A DNA stretch of 64,000 nucleotides from Methylosinus sp. PW1 (GCF_000745215.1 NZ_JQNK01000010.1:95564-159563), one strand, 5' to 3'. Counted from the stretch's first letter, positions 41,185-50,372 are shown. Program-made: numbers and translations. Notes: generated from the sequence alone by a model not told the origin.

Positions 41185-44100
41185 ATGGCCACTCTCTTGT
41201 TGCAGACCGCGGGCGCGGCGATCGCGCCGCTCGGCTCGGTCCTCGGTAATGTCCTGGGCGCTGCGGGCGGCGCCATCGTCGATGCGGCGCTGCAGCCGCG
41301 CGCTGGGACGCGCTATGAGGCAGGGCCGCGGTTGAAGGCGATGGACGGCGTGGCGTCGACTGAGGGAGCGGCGATTCCGCGCGTCTATGGACGCGCCCGC
41401 ATCGGCGGCCAGATGATCTGGGCGACGCGCTTCCTCGAGCAGACGAATGTGTCGTTGGACAGCGGCTCGAGCAATCGCGGCAAGGGCGGCGGCGGAACGT
41501 CGCAGACGGTGAGCGTCTCCTATTCCTATTATGCGAATTTTGCGATTGGTCTCTGCGAGGGGCCGATCGCCTTCGTGCGACGCATATTCGCGGACGGCAA
41601 TGAGCTCGACATGACGAGGCTCCCAATCCGCATCTACAAGGGCGATGAGGAGCAGCTTCCCGATGCGCTGATCGTCGCCAAGGAGGGGGCGGAGAATGCG
41701 CCGGCCTATCGCGGGCTGGCCTATATCGTCTTCGAGCAATTGGCGCTCGCGCCATTCGGCAATCGCATTCCGCAATTCACCTTCGAGGTGACGCGGCCGG
41801 TGGCGGGGCTGGGCGCGAAGATTCGGGCGGTCGATATTATTCCCGGCGCGACGGAGGCGGGCTACCAGCCTTCGCTCCAGCTGAACTTCTTTTCGCCGGG
41901 CGAAACCAGCGCGGAGAACCGCCATCAGCTGACGGCGGCGAGCGACTGGACGGCTTCGATCGACGCATTGCAGGCGCTCTGTCCCAATCTCGAGAGCGTG
42001 GCGCTGGTCGTCGCTTGGTTCGGCGACGATCTGCGTGCTGGTCATTGCTCTATTGCGCCGCGCGTCGACGCGACTTTCAAGACGATCGGCGAGTTCGACT
42101 ATGTCTATGGGCCGTTTTGGCCCGCGGATTGGTCGGTCGCCGGGCTGTCGCGCGCAACCGCGCGGCTGGTCTCGCAGATCGACGGACGGGCGGCCTTCGG
42201 CGGGACGCCGAGCGACGCATCCGTGCGCGCGGCCATTGCGGATCTGCGGGCGCGCGGTCTTTCTGTCGTGTTCTACCCATTTGTGATGATGGACGTGCCG
42301 CCGGACAATGCGCTGCCCGATCCGCGCAACGGCGAGATTGGGCAGCCCGCCTTTCCCTGGCGCGGGCGCATCACTTGCGATCCCGCGCCCGGACGTGTGG
42401 ACACTGTTGATGGAACCAGCGCGGCGGCGACGCAAGTCGCGGCGTTCTTCGCGCAATATCGCGCCTTCATTCTGCATTGTGCGGGATTGTGCGAGGAGGC
42501 GGGCGGCGTCGACGCTTTTCTCATCGGCTCGGAGCTCGTGGCGCTCACGCGCATTCGTTCGGCTCCTGGCGTCTATCCGGCTGTCGCGGCGTTGGCCGCT
42601 CTCGCGGATGATGTGAAAGGCGTCCTTCGCAGCGGAACCAAGGTCGGCTACTCAGCCGATTGGACGGATTATGGCGCGCATGTTCCAGTGGCGGGCGAGC
42701 TACGTTTTCCGCTCGACGCCCTGTGGGGAGCGTCGTCGATCGATTTCATCGGGATCGACGTGTATTGGCCGCTTTCCGACTGGCGCGACGGCGTAGATCA
42801 TCTCGATGCGCAGAGTGCGGGGAACGTCTACGACCTCGATTATCTGACGTCGCGCGTCGGCTCTGGCGAAGGATTCGATTGGTTCTATGCGAGCGACGCG
42901 GATCGGCTCACGCAGACGCGCGCGCCGATCGAAGATTCGCTCGGCAAGGCTTGGGTCTACCGTGTGAAGGACCTTCTCGGCTGGTGGTCGAATGCGCATC
43001 ACGAGCGCGTCGATGGCGTGGAGCTCGGCGCATCGACGGCGTGGACGCCGCAGAGCAAGCCGATCTGGATCGTCGAAACGGGTTGTCCGGCGGTGGATCG
43101 TGGCGCCAATGCGCCCAATGTGTTCGCCGACGCGCATTCGTCGGAGGGCGGCCTTCCCTATTTCTCGCGCGGCGGGCGCGATGATCTGATGCAGGCGCGC
43201 TTTCTCGAGGCCATGCTCGGCTATTTCGATCCGTCGGTGGCGGGCGGCGACGCGCGCAATCCAGTGTCTACGGCCTATGGCGGGCGCATGGTCGATGTGG
43301 CTCGCATTCATGTTTGGTGCTGGGATGCGCGGCCGTTTCCGGCCTTTCCCGGCTGTTCGGATGTGTGGGCCGACTCGGCCAATTGGGAGACTGGGCATTG
43401 GCTCAATGGGCGGCTCGAGGGCGCGCCGCTCGACGGGCTTGTCGCGACGCTGGCTTCGACGATCGCGACGAATGATCTCCTTGTCGCGCGGCCGGCGATC
43501 GAAGGCTTCGTGGATGGCTATGTGCTCGACAGCGCAATGTCGCCGCGCGAGGCGATCGATCCGCTCGCGTCTCTGTTCGGCTTCGACGCGGTGGTGTCGG
43601 GCGGCGCGTTGCGCTTCGTCTCGCGTGGAGCCAAGAGCGTGCGCGAGATCGGCGACAACGATCTCGTTCCGCGCAAGGATGGGACGCTCATCGAGCTGCG
43701 GCGCGCGCAGGAGAGCGAGCTTCCGCATGAGATCGCTCTGTCCTTCGGCGATTCGGAATTCGATTATCGCACGGGCCGTGTGCTGTCGCGTCGGCTCGAG
43801 GGCTATTCGTCGCGGCGCAGCGAAGCTGAGACGGCGGTGATGATCGCTCGCTCCAATGCGCAGCGTCTGGTCGATGTATGGCTGCAGGATATTTGGGCCG
43901 GGCGCGAGACGGCGCGTTTTTCTGTGCGGCCTGGGCTCGCGACCTTGGAGGCCGGCGATGTCGTCTCATTGGCGCGCGCGCCGGGACGCCATTGGCAGAT
44001 CACGCAGATCACAGATGGCGCGGCGCGTGAGATAGAGGCGCGCGCGCTCGATCCGAGCGTCTATGACGTTTGCGCGCGCTCCGTCGCCTGGCGCGCCTTG

Positions 44101-45051
44101 GCGTCTCCCGGCGTGATCGGCCCGCCGCGCGTGGTTGTCCTCGACCTTGCGATCGCTGAGGATGGCGAGACCGCATTGTCGCATGTCGCCGCTTTCGCCG
44201 ATCCTTGGCCGGGGGCGTTGGCCATCCGCCGGAAGCTCGGCGCGTCGTTCGAGTCGGTCGGGTTGATCGAGAAGCGGGCGACCGTCGGCGAGACTTTGGA
44301 TGCGCTCGCTCCAGGACCGCTCGGACGTTTCGATCGCGGCGCCAGCGTGACAGTGAAGCTCGCTTCGGGCGCGCTGGCCTCTGTGGATGATGGAAGCGCT
44401 TTTGCGCTGCGCTCTTCGATAGCGATCCGCGGCGACGACGGCGCCTGGGAGGTCTTCGTTTTCACGCGCGCCGAGCTCGTCGCGACGAGGACATATCGTT
44501 TGTCTCGGCTGCTGCGCGGGATCGGCGGAGAGGATGCGCTGGCGTCTCGCAGCGTTGCGGCGGGAGCGACGGTCGTGCTGCTCGACGATGCGATCGTTCC
44601 GCTCGCTGTCGATGTCGCGGAGATCTATTCGGCGCGCGTCTATCGCATCGGTCCGGCGGATCGTGATTATGACGATCCGACCTATGTCGAGCTGGAGGTC
44701 GCGGCGACGCGCAAATCGCTGCTTCCCTATTCGCCGACTCATGCGCATGCGCGGCGGACAGCGGATGGCGTCGTCGTCTCCTTCATTCGGCGCGGGCGCG
44801 TCGACGCCGATTCCTGGGAGCCGGTCGATATTCCGCTCGGCGAGGAGAGCGAAGCCTATGACATCGTCATCGCGCTTCCTGGCGGCGCCGCGCGCGTGCT
44901 GAGCGTGGCGAGCGCTTCGGCGTTCTATTCGGCGAGCGCGGAGCTCGCCGACTTCGGGGCGTCGCAGACGAGCTTGGCCGTGCAGATATTTCAAATCAGC
45001 GCCAGCGCCGGACGCGGCTTTCCGCTCGTCGCGACGCTGCCCATCGAGTGA
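41185..45051 (+). CDS. Large tail hub/host-contact protein with TIM-barrel domain (GTA gp15-like)
   Basis: At 1288 residues this is the longest gene here and is close in size to RcGTA gp15. It starts with a membrane-active-looking segment (ATLLLQTAGAAIAPLGSVLG), then VYGRARIGGQMIWATRF and SVSYSYYANFAIGLCEGPIA, typical of phage central fibre proteins. A glycoside-hydrolase TIM-barrel-like domain spans about 400-720, with DFIGIDVYWPLSDWRDG and KPIWIVETGCPAVDRGANAP. Then come hub repeats (ARFSVRPGLATLEAGDVVSL and a Fn3-like end). It should be the central spike that meets the recipient cell. Confidence 0.94.
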   Translation: MATLLLQTAGAAIAPLGSVLGNVLGAAGGAIVDAALQPRAGTRYEAGPRLKAMDGVASTEGAAIPRVYGRARIGGQMIWATRFLEQTNVSLDSGSSNRGKGGGGTSQTVSVSYSYYANFAIGLCEGPIAFVRRIFADGNELDMTRLPIRIYKGDEEQLPDALIVAKEGAENAPAYRGLAYIVFEQLALAPFGNRIPQFTFEVTRPVAGLGAKIRAVDIIPGATEAGYQPSLQLNFFSPGETSAENRHQLTAASDWTASIDALQALCPNLESVALVVAWFGDDLRAGHCSIAPRVDATFKTIGEFDYVYGPFWPADWSVAGLSRATARLVSQIDGRAAFGGTPSDASVRAAIADLRARGLSVVFYPFVMMDVPPDNALPDPRNGEIGQPAFPWRGRITCDPAPGRVDTVDGTSAAATQVAAFFAQYRAFILHCAGLCEEAGGVDAFLIGSELVALTRIRSAPGVYPAVAALAALADDVKGVLRSGTKVGYSADWTDYGAHVPVAGELRFPLDALWGASSIDFIGIDVYWPLSDWRDGVDHLDAQSAGNVYDLDYLTSRVGSGEGFDWFYASDADRLTQTRAPIEDSLGKAWVYRVKDLLGWWSNAHHERVDGVELGASTAWTPQSKPIWIVETGCPAVDRGANAPNVFADAHSSEGGLPYFSRGGRDDLMQARFLEAMLGYFDPSVAGGDARNPVSTAYGGRMVDVARIHVWCWDARPFPAFPGCSDVWADSANWETGHWLNGRLEGAPLDGLVATLASTIATNDLLVARPAIEGFVDGYVLDSAMSPREAIDPLASLFGFDAVVSGGALRFVSRGAKSVREIGDNDLVPRKDGTLIELRRAQESELPHEIALSFGDSEFDYRTGRVLSRRLEGYSSRRSEAETAVMIARSNAQRLVDVWLQDIWAGRETARFSVRPGLATLEAGDVVSLARAPGRHWQITQITDGAAREIEARALDPSVYDVCARSVAWRALASPGVIGPPRVVVLDLAIAEDGETALSHVAAFADPWPGALAIRRKLGASFESVGLIEKRATVGETLDALAPGPLGRFDRGASVTVKLASGALASVDDGSAFALRSSIAIRGDDGAWEVFVFTRAELVATRTYRLSRLLRGIGGEDALASRSVAAGATVVLLDDAIVPLAVDVAEIYSARVYRIGPADRDYDDPTYVELEVAATRKSLLPYSPTHAHARRTADGVVVSFIRRGRVDADSWEPVDIPLGEESEAYDIVIALPGGAARVLSVASASAFYSASAELADFGASQTSLAVQIFQISASAGRGFPLVATLPIE

Positions 45052-45057
45052 GCTTCC

Positions 45058-46467
45058 ATGACCGATACGATTCATTTGGCTCTGCCCTGCATCGATGCGG
45101 CGCAGGCGCAGAAGCATGTGACGCATAATGAGGCGCTGCAGCTGCTCGACGCGCTGACGCAGCTTTCCGTGATCGATCGGCGCGCTTCTCCGCCTGTTTC
45201 TCCCATCGACGGCGATCGCTGTCTCGTCGTCGCCACGGCGGCGGGCGCCTTCGCCGGCAAGGAGCGGAAGATCGCCGTGTATCTCAGCGGCGCTTGGGCG
45301 TTTCTCGCGCCGAAGGCGGGTTGGCTCGCCTATGTGGAGGCCGAGCAGCTCATGCTGCTCTACAGCGGCTCCGCTTGGATCGATGCGGGGCTCGCGTTGC
45401 GCGAGCTCGAGAATCTGTCGCTGCTCGGCATAGGGACATCGGCGGACGCCGCCAATGCGTTTTCGGTGAAGGCGAACGCGGCGCTGTTCGCCGCGCGGAC
45501 AGTCGCGGAGGGCGGGGCCGGCGATTTTCGCGTCAAGCTCGAGAAGGAGACCGCCGCCAACACGGCGTCGCAGCTCTATCAATCCAATTGGTCCGGCCGC
45601 GCCGAGACGGGACTTATCGGCGACGATAATTTTCATGTGAAGGTCTCCGCCGACGGGACGACATGGCGCGAGGCGCTGATCGTCGATCGCTCGACGGGTC
45701 GCGTCGCTTTTCCCAACGGCGTTGGCGACGGCGCTTCGGCGGCGTTTCGCAATCGCTTGCGCAATGCGACTTTTGCGATCAATCAGCGCGCCGTGTCGGG
45801 AACAGTGTCGCTCGCGGCCGGGCAATATGGCCATGACGGCGTGAAGGCCGGCTCCTCCGGCGCGACCTACACATTCGCGACCAGCGGAGTCGATACGACC
45901 CTCTCCATTTCGGCCGGCTCCTTGATTCTGCCGATCGAGGCGCAGCTGATGGAGGGCGGGGATTATGTGTTGGCGCATGATGGAGCCGCGCAGGCGCGCG
46001 TCTGGCAGGGAACGGGCTTTTCCGGCTCTGGCTCTTATGCTGCGGCGGCGCGAAGCGCGCCGCTTCTCGTCTCGGGGCTGACGGCGAATGCGCAGACCAA
46101 TGTCGAATTCTCCAGCGGCGCGATCCTGCGGCCGCAATTGGAGCCCGGCGTCTATGCGACGAGGTTCGAGCGGCGGCCGCCGGGCGTGGAGCTGGCCTCG
46201 TGCCAGCGCTATTTTCAATCCTTGCTGGTCTCGCATCTCTTCACCGCGAGTGCGGGCACGCAATTCGGCGGCACCGTCATGACGTTGCCGGTGACGATGT
46301 TCGGAATCCCGACCCTGTCGGCGCTGGCCGGTGGCTCGCAGACCAATGTCATGATGGACGGCGTCAATTCGATGGGCAAGGCGGCTCTCAGATATTTCAT
46401 GGCGTCCAATGCTGCAGGATCGGTCGAAGCCTATGATCGCGCATTCACGGCGTCGGCGGAAATTTGA
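45058..46467 (+). CDS. DUF2793 tail fibre-like protein
   Basis: The 469-residue protein begins IHLALPCIDAAQAQKHVTHN and continues EALQLLDALTQLSVIDR, DGDRCLVVATAAGAFAGKER and WLAYVEAEQLMLLYSGSAW, which is the DUF2793 domain found in tail genes after gp15. The rest is beta-rich (LSISAGSLILPIEAQLMEGG, then PQLEPGVYATRFERRPPGVE), as in carbohydrate-binding fibre parts. It starts six bases after gp15. It probably forms tail or head spikes. Confidence 0.88.
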   Translation: MTDTIHLALPCIDAAQAQKHVTHNEALQLLDALTQLSVIDRRASPPVSPIDGDRCLVVATAAGAFAGKERKIAVYLSGAWAFLAPKAGWLAYVEAEQLMLLYSGSAWIDAGLALRELENLSLLGIGTSADAANAFSVKANAALFAARTVAEGGAGDFRVKLEKETAANTASQLYQSNWSGRAETGLIGDDNFHVKVSADGTTWREALIVDRSTGRVAFPNGVGDGASAAFRNRLRNATFAINQRAVSGTVSLAAGQYGHDGVKAGSSGATYTFATSGVDTTLSISAGSLILPIEAQLMEGGDYVLAHDGAAQARVWQGTGFSGSGSYAAAARSAPLLVSGLTANAQTNVEFSSGAILRPQLEPGVYATRFERRPPGVELASCQRYFQSLLVSHLFTASAGTQFGGTVMTLPVTMFGIPTLSALAGGSQTNVMMDGVNSMGKAALRYFMASNAAGSVEAYDRAFTASAEI

Positions 46468-46483
46468 GACGGAGAGTTGCGAC

Positions 46484-47008
46484 ATGGCCTATTCGATCAT
46501 TTGCGATTTCGCGGGCGAACCGTTGCAGGACGTGGTGCGGCGAGACGCCGATGGCGCGCTCGTTCCGACCGATGCGCAGAGCGCAGACAGTCTCGGCTAT
46601 CGTGATTGGCTCGGCGCCGGAAATGCGCCGACGCCTCTTCCGATTCCAACGCTCGCGGAGGCGAAGAGCAAGCGGCTCGCCGCTCTCGCCGAGCGTCGAT
46701 GGCGCGCCGAGACGGCGGGAGCCTCGGTGAATGGCATGAGCCTGCCGACCGATGAGAAGACGCAGGCGAAGCTCACCGCGGCTGTCGTGGCCAGCGTGCT
46801 CGACAATAATTATGCGGTGAATTGGAAGCTGGCGGATGGCGCATTCGTCACATTCGACCATGCGACCTTGATCGCCGTCGCGCAAAGCGTGCGCGCGCAT
46901 GTGCAGAGCTGCTTCGATCGTGAGGCGCAGCTCGTGGCCGCCATCGTCGCCGCGCAGGACAGCGCAGCGCTCGCGGCGATCGACATAGAGTCGGCCTGGC
47001 CGGCCTGA
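46484..47008 (+). CDS. DUF4376-type tail protein
   Basis: The 174-residue protein has a Pro-rich middle (GNAPTPLPIPTLAEAKSKRL) leading to a C-terminal helical domain with RRWRAETAGASVNGMSLPTD and DHATLIAVAQSVRAHVQSCF. This is the DUF4376 pattern found in phage tail-fibre-associated proteins. A ribosome site (GGAGAG) precedes ATG 46484. The exact job is unknown; proteins of this type often assist or decorate fibres. Confidence 0.72.
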   Translation: MAYSIICDFAGEPLQDVVRRDADGALVPTDAQSADSLGYRDWLGAGNAPTPLPIPTLAEAKSKRLAALAERRWRAETAGASVNGMSLPTDEKTQAKLTAAVVASVLDNNYAVNWKLADGAFVTFDHATLIAVAQSVRAHVQSCFDREAQLVAAIVAAQDSAALAAIDIESAWPA

Positions 47009-47049
47009 CGCCGCGCGGCGCGCTTTTTCTGGAGTGAAAGGACTTGAAT

Positions 47050-47508
47050 ATGGTCGATATGAAAGCGCCGGCGCGCTCCGCGCTGGGCGCGGGCTTTGTG
47101 CTGGGTGAAGCCTGCGAGGCGAAGCTGGTCGGCGTGCATCCCGATCTCGTGCGCGTCGTGCGCGTCGCGGCGGCGCGCTGCGAGCAGAGATTCGTTGTTT
47201 TCGAAGGCGTGCGGACCATAGCGCGGGAGCGCGCGCTCATCGCGCGCGGGGCGTCGGCGCTGAAGAATCCCTTCCGCTGCCGGCATGTGCCGACGCAGGA
47301 TCCGCAGCATGGGCTCGTCGGACATGCGGTCGATCTCGTTCCGCTCATCGAGGGACGGCCGCAATGGTCGTGGCCGCAGATCTATCCGATCGCGCGCGCG
47401 ATGAAGGCGGCGGCGCAGGCGGAGCATGTGACGATCGAATGGGGCGGCGATTGGCGCGCGCTGAGGGACGGCCCGCATTATCAGCTGCCATGGGCGCTCT
47501 ATCCGTGA
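47050..47508 (+). CDS. M15-family peptidoglycan peptidase (endolysin)
   Basis: The 152-residue protein has the zinc peptidase pattern of M15 L-alanyl-D-glutamate endopeptidases: FVVFEGVRTIARERALIARG, then DPQHGLVGHAVDLVPLIEGR with the H-x-x-x-x-x-x-D set, and TIEWGGDWRALRDGPHYQLP with the final E, D and H. It carries no signal peptide, so a holin or lysis partner is needed, and the next gene is a candidate. The ATG at 47050 was preferred over a TTG two codons earlier. Confidence 0.88.
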   Translation: MVDMKAPARSALGAGFVLGEACEAKLVGVHPDLVRVVRVAAARCEQRFVVFEGVRTIARERALIARGASALKNPFRCRHVPTQDPQHGLVGHAVDLVPLIEGRPQWSWPQIYPIARAMKAAAQAEHVTIEWGGDWRALRDGPHYQLPWALYP

Positions 47509-47567
47509 GGGCGGCGCATCGATTTCCGCGCCGGGCGGTCTCCCGGCGAAACGAAAGGATGACGACT

Positions 47568-47765
47568 ATGGGTCTTTCGCTTTCTTCCGCTTACGCTTGG
47601 CTCCGCTCGCGAGTCGTGGAGCCTTCGACCTGGGCCGGGACCGGCGTGGTGGCCGCGATCGTTCACTCTTTGGCGCCCGGCGCGCTGGGCGACGGCGTGC
47701 TGGCGACGGGGGCGGCGCTCGGCGGGCTGATCGCGATCGTCGCGCCCGAAAAAGCGTCGGATTGA
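47568..47765 (+). CDS. Small two-helix membrane protein, holin-like
   Basis: The 65-residue protein (from ATG 47568; another ATG at 47559) has two hydrophobic stretches: TWAGTGVVAAIVHSLAPGAL and GVLATGAALGGLIAIVAP, separated by a short turn. Size, topology and position right after the endolysin fit a holin that releases it. No family is certain. It is the last gene of the phage-like cluster and is followed by a strong hairpin. Confidence 0.65.
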   Translation: MGLSLSSAYAWLRSRVVEPSTWAGTGVVAAIVHSLAPGALGDGVLATGAALGGLIAIVAPEKASD

Positions 47766-47770
47766 CGGGT

Positions 47771-47800
47771 GGGCGGCGTCGGAGAGGTTCGACGCCGCCC
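47771..47800. terminator. Hairpin terminator at the end of the GTA cluster
   Basis: GGGCGGCGTCG (47771-47781) and CGACGCCGCCC (47790-47800) form a perfect 11-bp stem with an 8-base loop, starting six bases after the last stop codon. No T run follows. It probably ends the long phage-type transcript. Confidence 0.75.
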
Positions 47801-47824
47801 CGCTCACTTCGTCAGATTCGTTTA

Positions 47825-47856
47825 TGGCGTTCACTTGGCGTTCACTTGGCGTTCAG
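47825..47856 (+). promoter_or_regulatory. Three 11-bp direct repeats, likely response-regulator binding site
   Basis: TGGCGTTCACT occurs at 47825-47835 and 47836-47846, and a third copy, TGGCGTTCAG, at 47847-47856. Direct repeats with an 11-bp period put each half-site on the same face of the helix, the normal arrangement for OmpR/PhoB-family dimers. They end 37 bases before the start of the PepSY gene that opens the regulator-kinase operon, so autoregulation is likely. Confidence 0.6.
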
Positions 47857-47893
47857 CAGGCGCATCGCATAGATTTTGCGGGGAAAAGCGAGA

Positions 47894-48220
47894 ATGCGTC
47901 GGATCGTGTCGAAAATTTTGGCGTTCATCGTCGCCGCGCCGCAGGCCGCATCTGCGATGGCCGCGGATCGGCCGGCGCTGCAATGTCTGCCGATCGCCGA
48001 GACCCGCCAGCTCATCTCCGATCGGCGGCTCGGCGATCCTTTCGCCCTGATGCAGGCCGCGAGCGTCGCCGCCCATGCCGAGCCGATCAACGCCAAGCTC
48101 TGCCGCGAGCATGAGGAACTGGTCTATGAGATCAGCCTGCTGCGCCGCGATGGGCGAGTGGTGCGGATTTATCTCGACGCGGCGACCGGCCAGCCCCATG
48201 CTGGCCATAAAGAACCTTGA
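47894..48220 (+). CDS. Exported PepSY-domain protein
   Basis: The 108-residue precursor has a signal peptide (MRRIVSKILAFIVAAPQAAS, cut near AMA) and a single PepSY-like domain with LICDRR-like RQLISDRRLGDPFALMQAAS, a double-cysteine pair at C29 and about C66, and VYEISLLRRDGRVVRIYLDA ending ATGQPHAGHK. PepSY proteins encoded just ahead of a two-component pair usually inhibit or tune the sensor in the periplasm. The start was set at ATG 47894. The response regulator begins 33 bases downstream. Confidence 0.8.
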   Translation: MRRIVSKILAFIVAAPQAASAMAADRPALQCLPIAETRQLISDRRLGDPFALMQAASVAAHAEPINAKLCREHEELVYEISLLRRDGRVVRIYLDAATGQPHAGHKEP

Positions 48221-48253
48221 AAAGGCGATTCGTCTGGGTGACGGAGGCGGGGC

Positions 48254-48928
48254 TTGCGGCTGCTGGTCGTGGAGGATGACAAGGATTTGAACCGGCAGCT
48301 CGTCGCGGCGCTGGAGCAGGCGGGCTATGCGGTCGATCGCGCCTTCGATGGCGAGGAGGGGCATTTTCTCGGCGACACCGAGCCCTATGACGCCGTCGTG
48401 CTCGATATCGGCCTGCCGAAAAAGGACGGCGTCACCGTGCTCGAGGAATGGCGCGCCGCCGGGCGGATCATGCCGGTGCTGATCCTCACTGCGCGCGACC
48501 GCTGGAGCGACAAGGTGCAAGGCTTCGACGCCGGCGCCGATGATTATGTGGCCAAGCCTTTCCATATGGAGGAGCTGCTCGCGCGGCTGCGCGCGCTGCT
48601 GCGCCGGGCGGCTGGGCACGCCACCAGCGAGATCGTCTGCGGCCCTGTGCGGCTCGACACCAAGGCCGGACGCGTCGTCGTCGATGGCGCGGCGGTGAAG
48701 CTCACCTCGCATGAATATCGGCTGCTCGCCTATTTGATGCATCATTCCGGGCGCGTCGTGTCGCGCAGCGAGATCGTCGAGCATCTCTACGATCAGGACT
48801 TCGACCGCGACTCCAACACGATCGAGGTTTTTGTCGGTCGGCTGCGCAAGAAGCTCGGCGTCGATCTCATTCAGACGGTGCGCGGGCTCGGCTATATGGC
48901 GGCGCCGCCCGAGCCGGCGAAGCGCTGA
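48254..48928 (+). CDS. OmpR/PhoP-family response regulator
   Basis: The 224-residue regulator starts with TTG at 48254 (RLLVVEDDKDLNRQLVAALE). The receiver has D51 in AVVLDIGLPKKDG and K101 in DYVAKPFHMEELL. The C-terminal winged helix includes KAGRVVVDGAAVKLTSHEYR and the recognition helix region DSNTIEVFVGRLRKKLGVDL, ending TVRGLGYM. It should bind the 11-bp direct repeats upstream. The composition (PepSY, regulator, LAHALKTPL-type kinase) resembles FeuPQ-type systems of rhizobia, but the signal is unknown. Confidence 0.93.
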   Translation: MRLLVVEDDKDLNRQLVAALEQAGYAVDRAFDGEEGHFLGDTEPYDAVVLDIGLPKKDGVTVLEEWRAAGRIMPVLILTARDRWSDKVQGFDAGADDYVAKPFHMEELLARLRALLRRAAGHATSEIVCGPVRLDTKAGRVVVDGAAVKLTSHEYRLLAYLMHHSGRVVSRSEIVEHLYDQDFDRDSNTIEVFVGRLRKKLGVDLIQTVRGLGYMAAPPEPAKR

Positions 48929-48935
48929 AGACGCG

Positions 48936-50318
48936 ATGCGGCGATTGGGCTTTCCGGGGCGATCGATCGCGGCGCGGCTGTTCTTCGCCGCCGCGGCGCT
49001 CAGCTCCGTCGTGCTGATGATCGCCGGCCTCGCCCTTACCGAATATTATCGACGCACGGCGGAGGATGTATTCGAGCAGCGGCTCGGCGTCTATCTGCGC
49101 GCCATCGTCGCCGATGTTTCCGAATCGGGAGAGGATGGGCGCAGCGGGCCGGGGCAGCTCGGCGATCCGCAATTCGAGCTGGCGCGTTCGGGATGGTATT
49201 GGCAGATCACCCGCCTCGACGACGAGGCGCATGAGATAAAGGCTTCGCGCTCGCTGTTCGCCGCGAAGCTGCCGAAGCTCTCCGATCTGCATGTGCCGGC
49301 GGAGACCGGCGGCGTCAGGCGCGGCGTTGCGTTGGGGCCGGACGGGCGCTGGCTGCGCATCGTCGAGCGCGTCATCGATGTCGGCGATATCGGCGTCTAT
49401 CTCGTGCAAGTGGCGGCGACGACGGAGGAGACCGAGAATCAGATCGCGCGCTTTCGCTGGTCGCTCATCGTCGCCTTTTCCCTGCTCGCCATTGCGCTGG
49501 CGCTCGCCACCGCGGTCCAGGTGAGCGTCGGCCTGCGGCCGTTGAAGCTGCTGCAGCGGGAATTATCGCTCATTCGCCGCGGCGAGCGCGGGCGCATAGA
49601 GAGCGCCTATCCGACAGAGGTGGCTCCGCTCGCCGAGGAGCTCAATCTGATGATCTCCGCCAATCGCGACATTGTGGAGCGCTCGCGCACGCAGGTCGGC
49701 AATCTCGCCCATGCTTTAAAGACGCCGCTCAGCGTCATCGTCAATGAGGCGGACGCCGCGCCCTCGCCGCTCGCCGCCAAGGTGGGCGAGCAGGCGACGC
49801 TGATGCGCGATCAGATCTCCTTTTATCTCGAGCGCGCGCGGGCGGCGGCGCGCGCCGGCGCCATAGGCGCGACGACGGAGGTCGCGCCCGTGGTGGCGGC
49901 GCTGCTGCGCACTTTCGGCAAGATCTACGGCGAGCGCGGCGTCGCCTTTTCCGGCGAGGCGGGGGCGGAGCTGCGCTTTCTCGGCGAGCGGCAGGACCTC
50001 GAGGAGATCGTCGGCAATCTGCTCGACAACGCCGGCAAATGGGCGGCGAGCGAGGTGCGGTTGTCCGTGGCGCTGGAGAATGCGGAGGCCGGGCGCCGCC
50101 GGCTCGTTTTCACCATTGACGATGATGGTCCGGGTCTCGCGGCGGAGTTTCGCGCGCAGGCGACGCGGCGCGGCCAAAGGCTCGACGAGACACGGCCGGG
50201 GACGGGGCTCGGCCTGTCCATCGTCGCGCATCTCACCGCCGATTATGGCGGCGCGCTCGCGCTCGACGACAGTCCGCTCGGCGGGCTCCGAGCGCAGGCG
50301 CGATTGCCGGGCCTTTGA
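48936..50318 (+). CDS. Membrane sensor histidine kinase
   Basis: The 460-residue kinase has two transmembrane helices (about 11-37 and 170-193) around a periplasmic sensor of about 130 residues, a HAMP linker (SVGLRPLKLLQRELSLIRRG), and a dimerisation helix with the phospho-His in NLAHALKTPLSVIVNEADA. The ATPase domain has NLLDNAGKWA (N box), TIDDDGPGL and TGLGLSIVAHLT. It begins seven bases after the regulator stop. The A-H-A-L-K-T-P-L motif is the PhoQ/FeuQ type. It probably responds to cation or periplasmic stress, with PepSY as accessory. Confidence 0.93.
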   Translation: MRRLGFPGRSIAARLFFAAAALSSVVLMIAGLALTEYYRRTAEDVFEQRLGVYLRAIVADVSESGEDGRSGPGQLGDPQFELARSGWYWQITRLDDEAHEIKASRSLFAAKLPKLSDLHVPAETGGVRRGVALGPDGRWLRIVERVIDVGDIGVYLVQVAATTEETENQIARFRWSLIVAFSLLAIALALATAVQVSVGLRPLKLLQRELSLIRRGERGRIESAYPTEVAPLAEELNLMISANRDIVERSRTQVGNLAHALKTPLSVIVNEADAAPSPLAAKVGEQATLMRDQISFYLERARAAARAGAIGATTEVAPVVAALLRTFGKIYGERGVAFSGEAGAELRFLGERQDLEEIVGNLLDNAGKWAASEVRLSVALENAEAGRRRLVFTIDDDGPGLAAEFRAQATRRGQRLDETRPGTGLGLSIVAHLTADYGGALALDDSPLGGLRAQARLPGL

Positions 50319-50372
50319 CAGAGTGAGGGCCTTGCGGCAAAGGAGAGCCGATTGCGCCAGCGGGGAGAAGTC

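Noticed and set aside
43966..46485. An 839-codon open frame on the minus strand
   Set aside because: It is antisense to the gp15-like and DUF2793 genes, both clearly coding, and its Arg-rich sequence looks like a mirror frame.
29299..47765. Interpretation as an ordinary temperate prophage
   Set aside because: No integrase, repressor, replication genes or attachment repeats are seen at the borders, and the gene order is that of GTAs. It remains possible that the extra tail and lysis genes came from a phage.
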